From positions 19,045,535 through 19,109,534 of the forward strand of contig OZ020616.1 of NCBI GenBank assembly GCA_963971575.1: a stretch of DNA of 64,000 nucleotides. Reading direction: 5' to 3'. Below, piece by piece: positions 23,877-35,915 of this stretch. Each line of letters begins with the position of its first letter. The stretch's first letter is position 1. The notes beneath the pieces are model-generated. The model was not told where the DNA came from. It searched no databases and worked only from the letters and a program-made list of their open reading frames with translations. The stretch comes from Liopterus haemorrhoidalis (lineage: Eukaryota; Arthropoda; Insecta; Coleoptera; Dytiscidae). The position numbers and the translations under genes were made by a program.

Positions 23877-24286
23877 TAAAGTCACTGGATTATACAAAGT
23901 AGCGCAAGCCTTTGAAGAAGCCGACAGACCCCAGGGTTTGATTGGCAACATTGCTTCCCCTATTAAGCAAACTAAAGCAGCAATTTTTACGTTCTTAATT
24001 TGATAATCTCCTTTTTCAGCGGTTTGAATATTTAAGGTTAAGTTTCATTTAAATTTATATATTATATCCATTTTATTTAATAAAAATAATTGAAATTGTA
24101 CCACAATTTTGTTAAGGTGCATCTTTGATTAAAAAAATCGTGATTACAATGTTTAAAATAAAACTTATGGTAGTACTAGTTTCTTATTTTTTTACTGTTG
24201 GAATCACTGCAAATCATTTGTGTTGGCGACATTTTTAGCCCCAGTATGGCCGCCGTTGCGCTACTTTGTATAATCTAGTGACTTTA
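23877..24286. mobile_element. hAT-like MITE (410 bp)
   Basis: About 31-bp terminal inverted repeats starting TAAAGTCACTGGATTATAC. The 8-bp duplication GTTTTTGT is exact (23869-23876 and 24287-24294). No protein coded. It is inserted in the tRNA-like part of a family B copy. Confidence 0.75.
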
Positions 24287-24505
24287 GTTTTTGTAATTTG
24301 CAAACTAGAGTTCGAATCCTGTCAATTTTAATTTTTGTTTTTTTTTTGCATTTTTATTTTGTTTAAATTATTTTGTCAAAATTGTAGTTATATTTTGGTA
24401 AATATTGCATTTAATTTTAAACCAGAAACCAGTGGTGCGGGGCATGTGACTTAAAACAACCAATGGAAGCCATAGGCGCAATTTTCAAAATCTAAATGAA
24501 CCTTG

Positions 24506-24506
<1 letters not shown>

Positions 24507-24592
<86 letters not shown>
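24507..24592. repeat. (AT)n microsatellite
   Basis: About 43 AT/TA units inside a family B copy, where other copies have a short non-repetitive segment. Confidence 0.97.
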
Positions 24593-24593
<1 letters not shown>

Positions 24594-24844
24594 CTGTACA
24601 TATTTAGAAACCTAAATAATGGTATTACGTATTCGAATTAAAATTAACAAAGAAATATTTTAACATAAAATTTATTTTTAAATCTTTTAGATCAGACGAT
24701 AAATTATTTTAAAAATATCGTTCATTTTGCCGTGGTTATTATGAAATAAAATTTGTCCTACACATTCAGCAAAGGGCCTTCACTTATTATAGGTATACCT
24801 GCGAAATCCTGAAATGTGTGAAAATTCACACTTCACATAATTTT

Positions 24845-25625
24845 TTTATATAATTCGTAGATTATATAACGTAAACCTAAAATATATTATTTCTTAAAAT
24901 ATGTATATTTATATTTGTTAATATATATTTGAGCGTAATCCTTGAACACGTTCTTGACTTGGGCGGATGTGTTGGAGTCTCATAGTCATTTCCGGGCTAC
25001 GATATTCGGGATTTCCATAATATACTTTTCTTTTAATTAATCATTAAGAAAAAGAAATCTTATACGTTCAATTTTGTGGTTAAATAATAAAAAGATTGGA
25101 CATACCAAACACAAAGACCATGAACCTTAACCTTTTTCAGTGTTAATTACCTTTACAGACTTCTAAGTCGTAGTTTTTTTTTTTTTGTTATTCATTTCCT
25201 CGTGTTCAATTTTAAATCATGCAACAAAAAGGTTTAAATACATTTTTATTACAAAAGTTATTTAAGGCTGAACTACAAGATCGCTTTGGCCCACTATTTT
25301 ACTCTTTAAAGTTAGATTACTAAGTCTACAAACTAAGGGGGAAAATTGAGGCGAAGTGTGACTTTTCCCACATATCAGGATTTTGTAGGTATAAGTAAAT
25401 ATTTTTCCATTAATCGTATCAAATACGTGAGACTTTTGAAAATCATTTTTCTTCCGTTTACCAATGTATTAAGCCTGTAGTATAGTTTTACTTGATAGAG
25501 ATTTTACTTGACAGATTGATCGATTGAGAACCAATAAAGAATTGTATATCTATTTCACACGGTTTTATGTAAGATGTCAAGAACGTATGTCTGCTTCTTA
25601 CTGTAACATACGTTTATAGTTTTTG
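24845..25625. other. Non-coding DNA with a family B scrap
   Basis: No gene. About 25340-25395 matches a family B start (GAGGCGAAGTGTGAC...GGATTTTGTAGGTATA). Confidence 0.4.
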
Positions 25626-25762
25626 TCTTTTTACCGACCGCCAACTTATATAAGGGAGATATTGTGATCTTACCGATTTTGACATTTCGATGGAACTCCA
25701 GGAATTGTGGTCCGTACATACCGTTTTGACTATTTTTAGCATGATGTCTGTCGGTGTGTTTG

Positions 25763-26054
25763 TCCGTCCGTCTGTCCGTCTGTCCGTCTGTCCGTCTGTC
25801 CGTCTGTCCGTCTGTCCGTCTGTCCGTCTGTCCGTCTGTCCGTCTGTCCGTCTGTCCGTCTGTCCGTCTGTCCGTCTGTCCGTCTGTCCGTCTGTCCGTC
25901 TGTCCGTCTGTCCGTCTGTCCGTCTGTCCGTCTGTCCGTCTGTCCGTCTGTCCGTCGGTCCGTCCGTCCGTCCGTCCTTCCGTCCGTCCGTCCGTCCGTC
26001 CTTCCGTCCGTCCGTCCGTCCGTCAGTCCGTCCGTCCGTCTGTCTGACTGTCTG
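25763..26054 (+). repeat. 8-bp (GTCCGTCT)n satellite
   Basis: About 24 nearly perfect 8-bp units to ~25954, then a less regular GTCC-rich zone. Because 8 is not divisible by 3 and no unit has a stop, Ser/Val/Arg-rich open frames arise on both strands; these are artefacts. Confidence 0.95.
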
Positions 26055-26377
26055 ACTGTGTACACGTGCAGAGCAAGTCGGCTGAAAGGATTTTTATGAA
26101 ACTTCATTTTAAGCTTCTGCCATCAATGGCACGAGTTGATCAATTTTTGGTAAAAATCGATTTACTAAAAATGGGAGTTTACTCGTGTCGATTTTAAGAT
26201 TTTTGTAAATATTTCACAACAGAAAAATATTTCGAAAAAATTTATTGAACAAAAGTTGCTATAAAAGCAATAACTAACAATTTTTATTTGAGACATTTTT
26301 TGATAAAATTTCGATATTTTTTCAGTCTCAATTTTTTCATACTTATATGTAACGTTTCCATGGTCATGATAAATAAT

Positions 26378-26535
26378 CAGATCAATTCTGTAAAAAGTTA
26401 CTGTGTAATAACGTTACTACAAGATAAAATATTATAAAAAGTATAATGACTTTCATTCATGATAGTAACTGACCTTGCTCAAAGTGACAAATTTAGTTAC
26501 TATTATCATAGCAACTGAGTTACAGAATTAGTCTG
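26378..26535. mobile_element. Small TIR element (~158 bp)
   Basis: Ends CAGATCAATTCTGTAA and TTACAGAATTAGTCTG, inverted. Removing it restores the family A sequence GATAAATAATATCTCTG found at 20659, so it is a clean insertion, probably with a 2-bp AT duplication. Confidence 0.6.
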
Positions 26536-26894
26536 TATATCTCTGTTAGAAAATAGTAGGCCAAGTTATTTCTACTCTGCTGCTAGAATGTATTTTATAC
26601 AAGTACTTTATGATGGCGGTCGGTCCTGTGGCGGCCACAACTGATTTTTTTGTTATAATATATTATGGTAACTTCAACGTTGGTTCCTTTGTATACACGC
26701 GCGCGTTTTAGACCTCCCACCACTAGATGGAAGACAGGTCTGTCAAATGAAACAAATTGTATCTCTTTCTCTATTTCTAGCTTTGTCTGTGAACAAATGA
26801 TATGGCTCTATTCAAAAATGGAAATTTTATTGCCATAGTTCCCTCCTATTGAACCATATGCTTTAATTAACCGTCATCTGTCAACTAAAGTCTC

Positions 26895-28900
26895 CTTTGC
26901 TATACACGATGTAATTTCTCGATTTGAATCTCGTTCGATTTGTCGTACGATAATTATTGCATTGAGTATTTTCTTCAGAATTGTCGGATGTAAAATTTAT
27001 TAATTTATTTTTATTATTAAATTGTAGTATACCATCCACTATTTATCGCTTTGAATCTGTACCAATTGATGCGCACTACGTCTATTTTTGTAAGTTAACA
27101 GAATTCAAATAGTTGTACCTACCCTAGAGTGGACAGATAGTTTACCAATTTTTGAAGACTGGATCGCTGGATTCGCAAAGCCGTACCATTTTCTGTTCTA
27201 ATTTATTACATTTGAAATTGAAGGGAATTATTATTTTATTTATTTTTTGTTACTATTTTATTTTGTCAATAAAACTACGATTTTTGTTTATCAAAAATGT
27301 TATTTTTGTTATTATTATCGCTATAAAATAGTTTAAAGTAAATAAAAACATATTATATTAATAATGATTCCGTTGGATTTGTATTATGCATAACACCCAA
27401 CTTGAATAAATAAATGAGAAGTAAAGAAATTGTAATCAAGAATAGTTTGTGGACAAGAAATGTTTTAAAAAAATTCTACAAATTTAATCAACACTAATAA
27501 AAAAAAAATAATAATAATAATAATAATTTCCCTGGTACTTTTTTCCCGGATTGGAATGTTTAATGGTCACCTTAGATAAGTCACTAGTTAAGTATGTTGA
27601 ATAATAAGATGTTGAATAAATCCAAACGTATATATAAATGTCCTAAGAATGTGAACAGCTAAATCCAATTTATTTTAAACAAAATAAGAAAAAATATTCC
27701 TAAATTTAATACTAAATAACCTTGAAATAAGTTTGACCTATGAACAGTTGTTCGATACGGTCAAGATTATTAAAGTAAAGGTTGTCTCGTAACTTCTGAC
27801 TAATCAGAGCGTGAGAGGGAATACGTCACATGTATACGTAGTTCAAACTAGCATACAAAATTAATATAGATGTTGCATGTTTTTAAATATTTATTAACTA
27901 TATTCATAATAGATATTTATTTCAAGACAGTTCTACTGAATAAATTTTAAATAAAAACCTAAGGAAATTTTATACTGATTTATATAGAATTTAAGATGAT
28001 GGGAATTTGTATTATAGTTAATAAATAAAAATAAAATCGAATACAAATATAATTCTAGGAATATTTAAATAAAAATAGAACAACAAATTGCTATAATAAT
28101 ATAGTAATTAATAAAATTGGAGGTTATATCAGTTTTTAAAAACGGCTGGACGTATTTTAACGAAATTTGGTACAATAGAGTAGAACCAGGATCAAATATA
28201 GGCATGATATCTCAAAATTTTCTTTCTTAGGGGGGGTTTCTGGGTTAAAACTGGTACTAAAATACTTTAAATATTTCATTTATAAACAGAACTATCTTAA
28301 CAGAAAAAACTGTACAATAAAAATTGTTTATAAGAAAACAAATCTTATTTGTTCTATGCATTTTTTCAATTTGATGAATATCAGGGTAGTTTCAGGGGGA
28401 CACCCTAAAACTAAAATATTGAAATATTTCACTTCACATCAAAAATGATTGTAAGAAAATATATTTAGAACGAAGACACATTCCTTTTAAAGAAAAAAGA
28501 CATTAAAACAAATAGAAAATCAAAAAATTAAACTATATTTTGATATTTATAGCAAAAAATCAAACTTCACGTGTATGTAACATATACGATAAACAAAGAC
28601 TGACGTCCCGTTAGCATACAGATGACGCGTATCTTCGCTATTTATCCCCATCACTACAAGTTACGAGACAACCTTTACTTTAATAATCTTGCGCTACGGT
28701 CACATGAATATGCGCATCCTATACTGCGCCATTATTGGTTCATTCTGTCCAATATTTTAGGTCGATACAATAGACGTTGGTTGGTTTTCAGTATCGTACA
28801 ATATCTCGTACGAAAATCGTGTAGTACACGATACAATAATTTGTGTACCATAATTCGTACGAGAATCTAATCGAGAAATCGCATCGTGTACTACAGGCAT
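26895..28900. mobile_element. Probable 2-kb TIR element, non-coding
   Basis: TACACGATGTAATTTCTCG at the left matches, inverted, CGAGAAATCGCATCGTGTA at the right (near 28871-28890), and homology continues inward (TCTCGTTCG / CGTACGAGA). The interior is AT-rich with an (AAT)n run (about 27504-27530) and no ORF. Boundaries and class are uncertain. Confidence 0.5.
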
Positions 28901-28934
28901 TAGAAATATTAATAAAAATAGTCTTTTATCTCCG

Positions 28935-29560
28935 TTTTTAGAGTTTTGTAGGTATGACCAAGAAATCCTTAAGCCTGCTTTATAATAGATGCGTAGCCCA
29001 AGTGCATGGCATTAGCATAAAGATGTATGAATGGAGTATTGATACACCATTGATTCGCCTTATGCATATGCAATGCGTTTATCTTGTAGACCTATAATAA
29101 ACGAGGATTTATACCGTCATTTATGTGTCTGGCTGTCTGTTCGATAGAAGTTGTGATCAAATGGCCCAACCTAGAATGTTGAAATTTGACACAGTTTTAC
29201 AACCCTTTGACCTATATACAAGAAAAATACAGAGATTTCCAAAAAATATCCGAAGCGAAAAATAAACAAATATGTATTGATCGAAAAAAAAAACAAAATT
29301 GTGTATAAACGAGTGTGGTATCAAATGAAAGCTCAAAATACTTGGATTAACAATAAAAATTTAATATTTGAACAATTAATATTTTTAATAAAAATAGGTA
29401 AGCTAAAAAAATAAATGTCCCACTCCCTGTAACCCAGAGGGGTTAATTTCAAGATCTGAAAAAAATCTAAGTAATGTACATTGGATGTGAATCCAAATAC
29501 TACACCAGGATTTTTTATGAAATAACGCTATCTGAAAAAGTCGCATTTTTGTGTTTTTCG
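28935..29560 (-). repeat. Family B partial copy with a small insertion
   Basis: GTTTTGTAGGTATGACCAAG starts the copy. About 130 bp (28972-29103) of unrelated DNA precedes ATACCGTCATTTATGTG and the CTGT motif. It continues through CCCACTCCCTGTAAC and GTAATGTACATTGG. Confidence 0.6.
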
Positions 29561-29564
29561 AAAC

Positions 29565-30882
29565 AATGGGCGCGTTCAGCGCCCTAAACAGTTTAGTACG
29601 TTCGATACGTTTACCTTCTGAACGTTACCGTTGACAGTCAACAGTCAACAGTTTACTAAACATCTCAACGTAAAAATTTTACGTTTAGTTATGTTGACTT
29701 GTATACCTAACCTAAATTTTTAGCGGAAAATTTATACAAGATACAAGTTAAATAGCACTGGAGGTAACAAATTGATTAATTCTGCCACTTAACAGTCTAA
29801 AATGGTTTGTATCTATTAGAAATTGATCTCTAAATATGTTTTAAGGTTATGTACTCAAAATGTCAAACACTCGCGTTGAAACTAACCAGGGGTATGAAAC
29901 TCATATACACGGCCTTGAAACGGTTTTAAGTTATATTCCATCCACCGACAGCGCTAAAAGCGTTTTTTTTAACCAACATTTTGAGAACACTTCATTATCG
30001 GTAATTTGCGGCAACTGTTTTTGACGTTGTAACGATAGGTGACAGTAAATTGTGATTGTGACAGTGATGAATTTTATAAGAAATTTTAAATATTAGCACC
30101 ACATTTTTTATTTTCAAATGGTGTAGTGTAATTAATAATATTTTAAATGGTAAATGCAAAAGAAATATAAATAGTGTAATAAAAAAAATTGCACAGACTA
30201 AATTTAATATGTACAATAAAAGTAAATATAAAAGTAAAAAATAAATACTTGTTTATTTATTTCATATGCTTGCTTGCAAATAAAATAATAAAACTTAATG
30301 CTTACTGAAGTATTAACTTTTAACAATTGTAATTAATTTTAATTTTAGGAAATATTGAGTTGTAAATAAATTAATCATAATTTTCGGTTCAAGACAATCT
30401 TTAATTTTCTACCAAAATTACATTTTATTTTTAATTTTGGTAGAAAATTAATGATCGCGCGATTCATAGCAATTTAAAATATAAAAATATATTTGTGTGC
30501 ACTGTGGGTTGCATATTATCTAATCCTAGTTCATATTACAACCACGAATGTCGCAACTATCGCTGTCCAAAGCCGTAACATGGGAGTCCGCTATCTTCCT
30601 TGTTTTATAATTTGTGAAACTAACCGGTAGCCGACTGGCGTAGCGTAGTGGTAACACATGTGCTCTGCGTTGCGAAGGTCTCGGGTTCGAACCCCGTTCA
30701 GGCATGGAAATTTTCTCAAACAAAAATTGTCCTGGCTAATTGCCACAGCAGCAAAGGCCATTAAATTAAAAAAAAAAAAAAAAAAAAAACTAACCGGTAA
30801 CCGTTCAGACATTCACCAAATTGTTTGATCAACGTAAGTTTACGTTTAGACTCAACGGTTTAGGCGCTGAATGCGCCCATTG
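29565..30882. mobile_element. Unclassified TIR DNA transposon, SINE inside
   Basis: Ends CAATGGGCGCGTTCAGCGCC (left) and its inverse with one change (right), then a few more matching bases (TAAAC / GTTTA). No target duplication or transposase was recognised. A tRNA SINE has inserted at 30630-30786. Confidence 0.6.
30630..30786 (+). mobile_element. tRNA-derived SINE, copy 1
   Basis: A tRNA-like head carries a pol III A box (TGGCGTAGCGTAGTGG, 30636-30651) and a B box (GGTTCGAACCC, 30684-30694). Then come a ~60-bp body and a poly-A tail. A 13-bp target duplication (AAACTAACCGGTA) sits exactly at 30617-30629 and 30787-30799, showing a fairly young insertion. Confidence 0.88.
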
Positions 30883-30927
30883 ATTATTATTTAAATTTAA
30901 AGCTATTTTTTTTTAAATTTATAGCTA

Positions 30928-31077
30928 TTTTTTTTTTTAAATTTAATGACCTTTGCTGCTGTGGCCATTAGCCAGGACAATTTTTATTTGAGAAAATTTC
31001 CATGCCTGAACGGGATTCGAACCCGAGACCTTCGCAACGTAGAGCATATGTGTTAACACTACGCTACGCTGGTCGGC
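30928..31077 (-). mobile_element. tRNA-derived SINE, copy 2 (opposite strand)
   Basis: Same family as the copy 140 bp to the left, in opposite orientation: poly-T start, body, inverted B box (GGATTCGAACCC, ~31013) and A-box region. ATAGCTA flanks it (30921-30927, 31078-31084). Confidence 0.82.
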
Positions 31078-31236
31078 ATAGCTAACTTTTGGCTAAAAAT
31101 ATTTTGGATTTACACGTTTTTTTTTTATTATTATAAACAAATTAAAATTTTAATGACCTATTGTCGATATTAGCAGTTTTTGGCTGTGTGCGGAAATTCC
31201 AGCAGCATGTGGTACGTTCTTTTTTATGCCACTTCC

Positions 31237-32510
31237 TACGAGGGCTACCTTTTAAGTTTTTACAAAAACTAAGAAAGGGAAAAAAATTTTTTTTTTGAAT
31301 ATACTGTTTTAATGTTTTTCAAAATATTCGCCTTTAAGATTTAAATACTCTTGCATGCGTTCAAACCAATTCTCGAACCATTTTTTCCACTCTGAAGTTG
31401 GTATCTCAAAAACATGGTTTTCGAAGGCTTCAACAGTTCTTGAGGTGATGAAAATCACTGTCCACGCATTTTTCGTTTGACCCTGAGTTGTTAGGGGATA
31501 AATCAGGTGAAAATGGGCAATCAGACATTAATTCCATGTTTTTCTCCTTCAAATAATCAATTATTTGAGCAGTTTGGGAGCTTGCATTGTCATGATGAAG
31601 AATGATGTCACGTTTTTGGTTGTTTTTCCTGGTTTTGTCGATGACTTCTGGCAAACAAATTGTTGTATACCATTCAGAGTTGACTGTTCTCCGATCCTCT
31701 AAAGGAATGGTTGCGATATGTTCAGTACAATTGAAGAAACAAACGATCATTTTCTTGGAAGTTCTTCCTGAACGAATAACTTTTGTGGGTTTCGGTTCAT
31801 CGGAAGATACAAACAGTAGATTGTTGCTTAGTTTCCGGTTCATATTAATAAATCCAAGTTTCGTCACCTGTTACGATGTTGTATACGGATTTTGCAGTGC
31901 CTAGGTTGAATTTTTTTAGCATTCCTGTACACCAATCAACACGACCCTTTTTTGAGCTTCGGTCAAATTATGCGGAATCCATCGGGAACAGAACTTTTTC
32001 ACAGCTAAATGTTCATGCAAAATCGAATGTAGTGCAGTCTGCGATATGCCAAAGAATACCTCTATCTCACAGTAAGTCACATGCCGATCTTCTTCAATCA
32101 TTTTGCGCACAGCATCGATGTTTTTTTGAATCACAACCGATTTTGGTCGACCTCCACGAGATTCATCACTGACGGACGCACGACCACGACGAAATTCTGC
32201 AAACCAATTGTAAACAGTCTTTTCTGATGGTGTTTCATTACCAAAAGTTGAACGAAGCGAATCTATGCATTGCTGTTGAGTTAGGCCTTCACTAAAATCG
32301 CAAAAAATCATCCAGCGAAAACCTTCACGAGTAAAATCCATTTTTTTACAAACTTTTTTTAACGCTCACTGTCAACAAACTACTCAGTCAATTTATAAGC
32401 TGCCACTGATTTCACAATAACAAATGTCAAGTTTTACGAATATAGTAATGAAACATTTCAATATTGCCATCTAGTGGTTGTTTGTAAAAACATAAAAGGC
32501 AACCCTCGTA
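31237..32510 (-). mobile_element. mariner element, copy 1
   Basis: TA-flanked, with ends TACGAGGGCTACCTTTTA and AAAGGCAACCCTCGTA (inverted, imperfect). It carries a broken minus-strand transposase. A second copy lies at 42479-43594. Confidence 0.85.
31430..32341 (-). pseudogene. mariner transposase, frameshifted
   Basis: Would cut and paste the element at TA sites. The N-terminal half (32341-31916) begins MDFTREGFRWMIF and contains the helix-turn-helix region (TQQQCIDSL, TVYNWFAEFRRGR) and the linker WIPHNLTEAQK, close to typical mariner transposases. After a frame break near 31900, the catalytic half (31867-31430) contains HHDNASSQTA, the second acidic residue, and SPDLSPN. The third Asp is lost: the usual PND is followed by a disrupted sequence. 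The TGDE motif with the first catalytic Asp lies around the break. The spacing and end sequence fit the mariner (DD34D) group; subfamily not assigned. Confidence 0.8.
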
Positions 32511-33289
32511 TGTCGGTATAGTTAGCTAGCAGGTCTTTTAGGTTTGTTGGTAGGAAGTTGTTTGTTCTCTGTATTTGGTACTCGCCAGATTTAGTTAGAG
32601 CAACCAACGTATTTTGCCTCTCTTGATAAACTATATAACAAAAAAAAAACATACTGTTTCAGAAATTCCGAACGTACTCTTTAATTTCACATCAATGCAC
32701 ATTACTGTGAAATTTTTTACATTTTAAATCCAAACCGTCTGGGAGATAGGGTGTGGGACTAAAGTTTGTAGCTTTTATTTTGTACCTTTCACCCAGTGCG
32801 TCATAAACTGTTGCTACGCCACTGAAGTTGCCATTAAACACAAACAGATAGAAATTTGATTTCCCCGGTAAGTGCCTACTCAAATCCACATACATGCTAA
32901 CAAAAAATATGTTTACAATATTTAAACAAATTCAAATCATTTTGTATTTCCCCAAAGTAAATTAAAAACCAGTTTATGAATCAGATAACTAAACAAATTA
33001 AATAAACTTACTAAATTTTGTATAATTTTAGTTTTAGATAATTTTTTGAGACCTGTTAATTACCTGTGCAAGAATATAGTTTTTATAGTTTCGTAGCTAT
33101 AATCAAGAAACCCTTATACCCAGGGCTGCCTGAGTCCTATTGTGCAATGTATGCTAACCTTACAGGCGGCCTAATCAAGGGGCGGCCAAATTTATGTATT
33201 TTAACAGTCATTTATAAAAGAAATCAAATTTTAACAAGACAAATGGCAGCTCAGTATTCGGTGCAGATACAGCATTTTCTAAAGCTGGA

Positions 33290-33345
33290 GCGATCAGGGC
33301 CAGCTCAAGGGTACCTGACGCCCAATGCAAAATTAGTTTAGACGC
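33290..33345 (+). repeat. hAT-like end fragment
   Basis: CAGGGCCAGCTCAAGGGTACCTGACGCCC resembles the sequence near 15006; probably the left end of a hAT-type element whose right end I did not find. Confidence 0.35.
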
Positions 33346-33404
33346 CCCCCTCCTAACACATTTTTTTAATTTTTTTTTGATAACTATTATAAAATAAACA
33401 AAAT

Positions 33405-33585
33405 AAAGTCATCTGCTGCGATGGTGATCTCTGTGATGGGCAGTTGCAGAGCTGATTTCGCCGCTTCATCAGCTTTCTCATTGCCGATTATGTCTTTGTG
33501 GGACGGTATCCATACAATTTGAACCTTGGTTTTCTTTTCGATGGCTTTGTGGAAGTTTTCTTGGGTTTTCTGGATTAATATTGTT
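33405..33585 (-). pseudogene. LINE RNase H fragment
   Basis: Minus-strand translation reads VQIVWIPSHKDIIGNEKADE followed by AAKSAL, the C-terminal RNase H block of I/R1-like LINE ORF2 (catalytic Asp in the NEKAD context). It differs from the LINE at 53-58 kb (VTILWVPSHQNIPGNEAAD), so it comes from another family. No other part remains. Confidence 0.7.
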
Positions 33586-33974
33586 TTAAAAAAATGTTTT
33601 TGATTAGTTACTTTTATTCGTTATTTAAGTAATAAGAAATACAATTTAATTTTTTTCAAAAAAAATTAAATAATTTACCCGAATCGTTTTTTTTTTTCTG
33701 CATTTACTTTCTATTCAGTCTTCATTAGATTAACAAGAAATATATTGATGAATGGCTTAATTTTTTTCAATTTCAGGAACGTATTTCTATATTAACAGTG
33801 TGTTATTGTTACAATGATTTTTAAGTATTTCATAAGGCATTCATAGAGTCTGTACATAGGAACCTGGTTCTCAGCTGCTCAACTGTTAAAAAAAATTTAT
33901 TGTATTTTTAGTTTCAAAAAAACACACATACTATCTTAGCCACAAATACAAAAAATCCATTGCATTATTAGCCA

Positions 33975-34765
33975 TAATTTAGCCATGAATTAAAAAAATA
34001 ACGAATTTTGTTAAAAACACAAAAACTGCAATATTTTTCAAAAACGCAATCTGATCAAAAATTCCTCTCGTACGTTTCCGGCTCAGATCAATGTACATTA
34101 CCTATATATTTTTTTCAGATTTTTAGTTTAACCCCTTTGGGTAAAAGGGTGCGGGACAAGAACTTTTTTAGCATATTTTTGGTTAAAATCGTATTTAAAA
34201 AAAGAATTTTATAAAACTTCTTTTTGTTCCTTAATTTATGTCTTAAGAGCTTTCTTCTGATATAACACAATAAATTTTTTTAAAAAATTGTCGACAACAC
34301 AAAAAAATCGACAAAAACTAATCTGATCAAAAATTCCTGTTGAACTATTCCGGCTCCCATCAATGTTCATTATGGAGAATTTTTTCAGATTTTTAGATCA
34401 CCCTTCTGGGAGATAGAGTGGGGGACAAAAGCTTTCACATACTTTTGCCTAAAATCTCATAAAAAAAAAGATTTTGCAAAAATAAAAATTTGGCTATTGA
34501 TCCACGTACTAAGTGGTTTCATTTGATATGCCAATCAAAATTTAAAAAAAATAAATTATTAAACACATATTTGTTTATATTTATTTCGGGATGTGTTTTT
34601 TTAACTTTCAGTATTTTTTCTATATGTGGATCAAAGAGTTGTATAAACATGCCAAATTTCAACTTCCTATGTTAAGCCGTTTGGCTACAATTTCTACCGT
34701 ACAGACAGACACATAAGTGACGTTATAAGGTTTTTTTGATGGTCATACCTACAAAAGCCTAAAAA
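33975..34765 (+). repeat. Family B, two stacked partial copies
   Basis: CTGATCAAAAATTCCT occurs twice (34051 and 34323), each followed by TCAATGT...CATTA, TTTTTTCAGATTTTTAG and a GGGACAA motif. The right end (GGTCATACCTACAAAAGCC) is at 34742-34760. Confidence 0.6.
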
Positions 34766-34849
34766 CATACCGAAATATTTCAAATTTTGTATTTTATTGG
34801 CCTCATAAAAAATATTAACGACGAGGAATTAACAACACAAACTCTGGAA

Positions 34850-35190
34850 TCAAAACTTACAGATCAAGCTGACAAACAGTCTGATTTAATTGGAAGGAGT
34901 TGTTTGACGAAGTAAGACGGCTGGAAATTTATGTGAATCCTGAAATTAATCCTAGTGATGTGCTAAATACGGTATATCAAAAAAAAAAAAAAAAAATTAT
35001 CTTCCACATTTTCATATCTCACATTTTTGTATTGCGCATTTTTTAACGCTTCCAATAACAGTGACTATTGGTGAACGTTCTTTTTCAAATTTATAAATTA
35101 TTAATTAATTATTTGCGGTCTACTACGTCGCAAGAAAAACTGTCGACTCACTCGATTTAGATGTACTCGTAAAAATATTTGCTAGTTTAA
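34850..35190 (+). pseudogene. hAT transposase C-terminal remnant
   Basis: A decayed plus-strand frame includes LFDEVRRLEIYVNPEIN, then LTLPITVTIGERSFS and the sequence LRSTTSQEKLSTHS across a frame change. These match the dimerisation region of hAT transposases of the ZMYM1-like type. A 17-A run and frameshifts disrupt it, and it is cut by family A at about 35205. Confidence 0.65.
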
Positions 35191-35915
35191 TAACTAAATA
35201 AAAATATCAGCTGTGGCCACCACCGCCGATCTCAGTCACACCGACTGCCATCACAAAGTACTTGTATAAAATACATTCTAGCAGCAGAGTAGAAATAACT
35301 TGGCCTAATATTTTCTATTAAAGCAGAAAATACCAAATTTTAAATGTATTTTTAGAAACCTGTAATGTATATATTTATATCTGGCTTATTAGCCAGATCT
35401 GCTAAAGCCAACAAATAAAAGAGAAAAAAAAAATTATAACAGAGATATTATTTATCATGACCATGGAAACGTTACAATAAGTATGAAAAAATTCGAAAAA
35501 ATTTTCAAATTTTTTTCTTTTTATCAAAAAATGTCTCAAATAAAAGTTGTTAGTTATTGATTTTATAGCAACTTTTGTTAAATAAATATTTTCGACATAT
35601 TTTTCTGTTGTTAAATATTCACAAAATTCTTAAAATCGACACGAGTAAACTCCCATTTATAGTCAACCGAATTTTTACCAAAAGTTGATCAACTCGTGCC
35701 ATTGATGTCAAAAGCTTAAATATGAAGTTTCATAAAAATCCTTTAGCCGAATTTGCTCTGCACGTGTACACGGCAAACAGACAGACAGAGAGACAGACCG
35801 ACAGAAAGACATCATGCTAAAAATAGTAAAAACGTTACGTAGGGACCTCAATTCGTGGAGATCCATCGAAATCTCGAAATGTCTAAATCGGTATGATCAC
35901 AATACCTCCCTTATA

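Larger units (their letters stand above)
23260..24842 (-). repeat. Family B repeat, reverse copy with insertions
   Basis: From AGGGTTTTGTAGGTATGACC to GTGTGAAAATTCACACTTCAC in reverse orientation. It holds a long (CTGT)n tract (about 23315-23402), the conserved TTTGATCAGATTATG segment, a B-box relic (AGTTCGAATCC, ~24309), a hAT-like MITE at 23877-24286, and an (AT)n expansion at 24507-24592. Confidence 0.75.
25632..26648 (-). repeat. Family A repeat with satellite expansion
   Basis: Full-length reverse copy from ACCGACCGCCAACTTATATAAGGGAG to GGCGGCCACAACTGA. The GTCT/GTCC tract, short in other copies, is here about 290 bp. A 158-bp MITE interrupts it at 26378-26535. Confidence 0.8.

Noticed and set aside
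25690..26107. Long Ser/Val/Arg or Asp/Gly/Thr-rich frames
   Set aside because: Generated by the (GTCCGTCT)n satellite within a non-coding repeat.
28622..28870. 82-codon frame on the plus strand
   Set aside because: Lies at the right end of a TIR element, contains CGTACGA-type repeats, and shows no domain.
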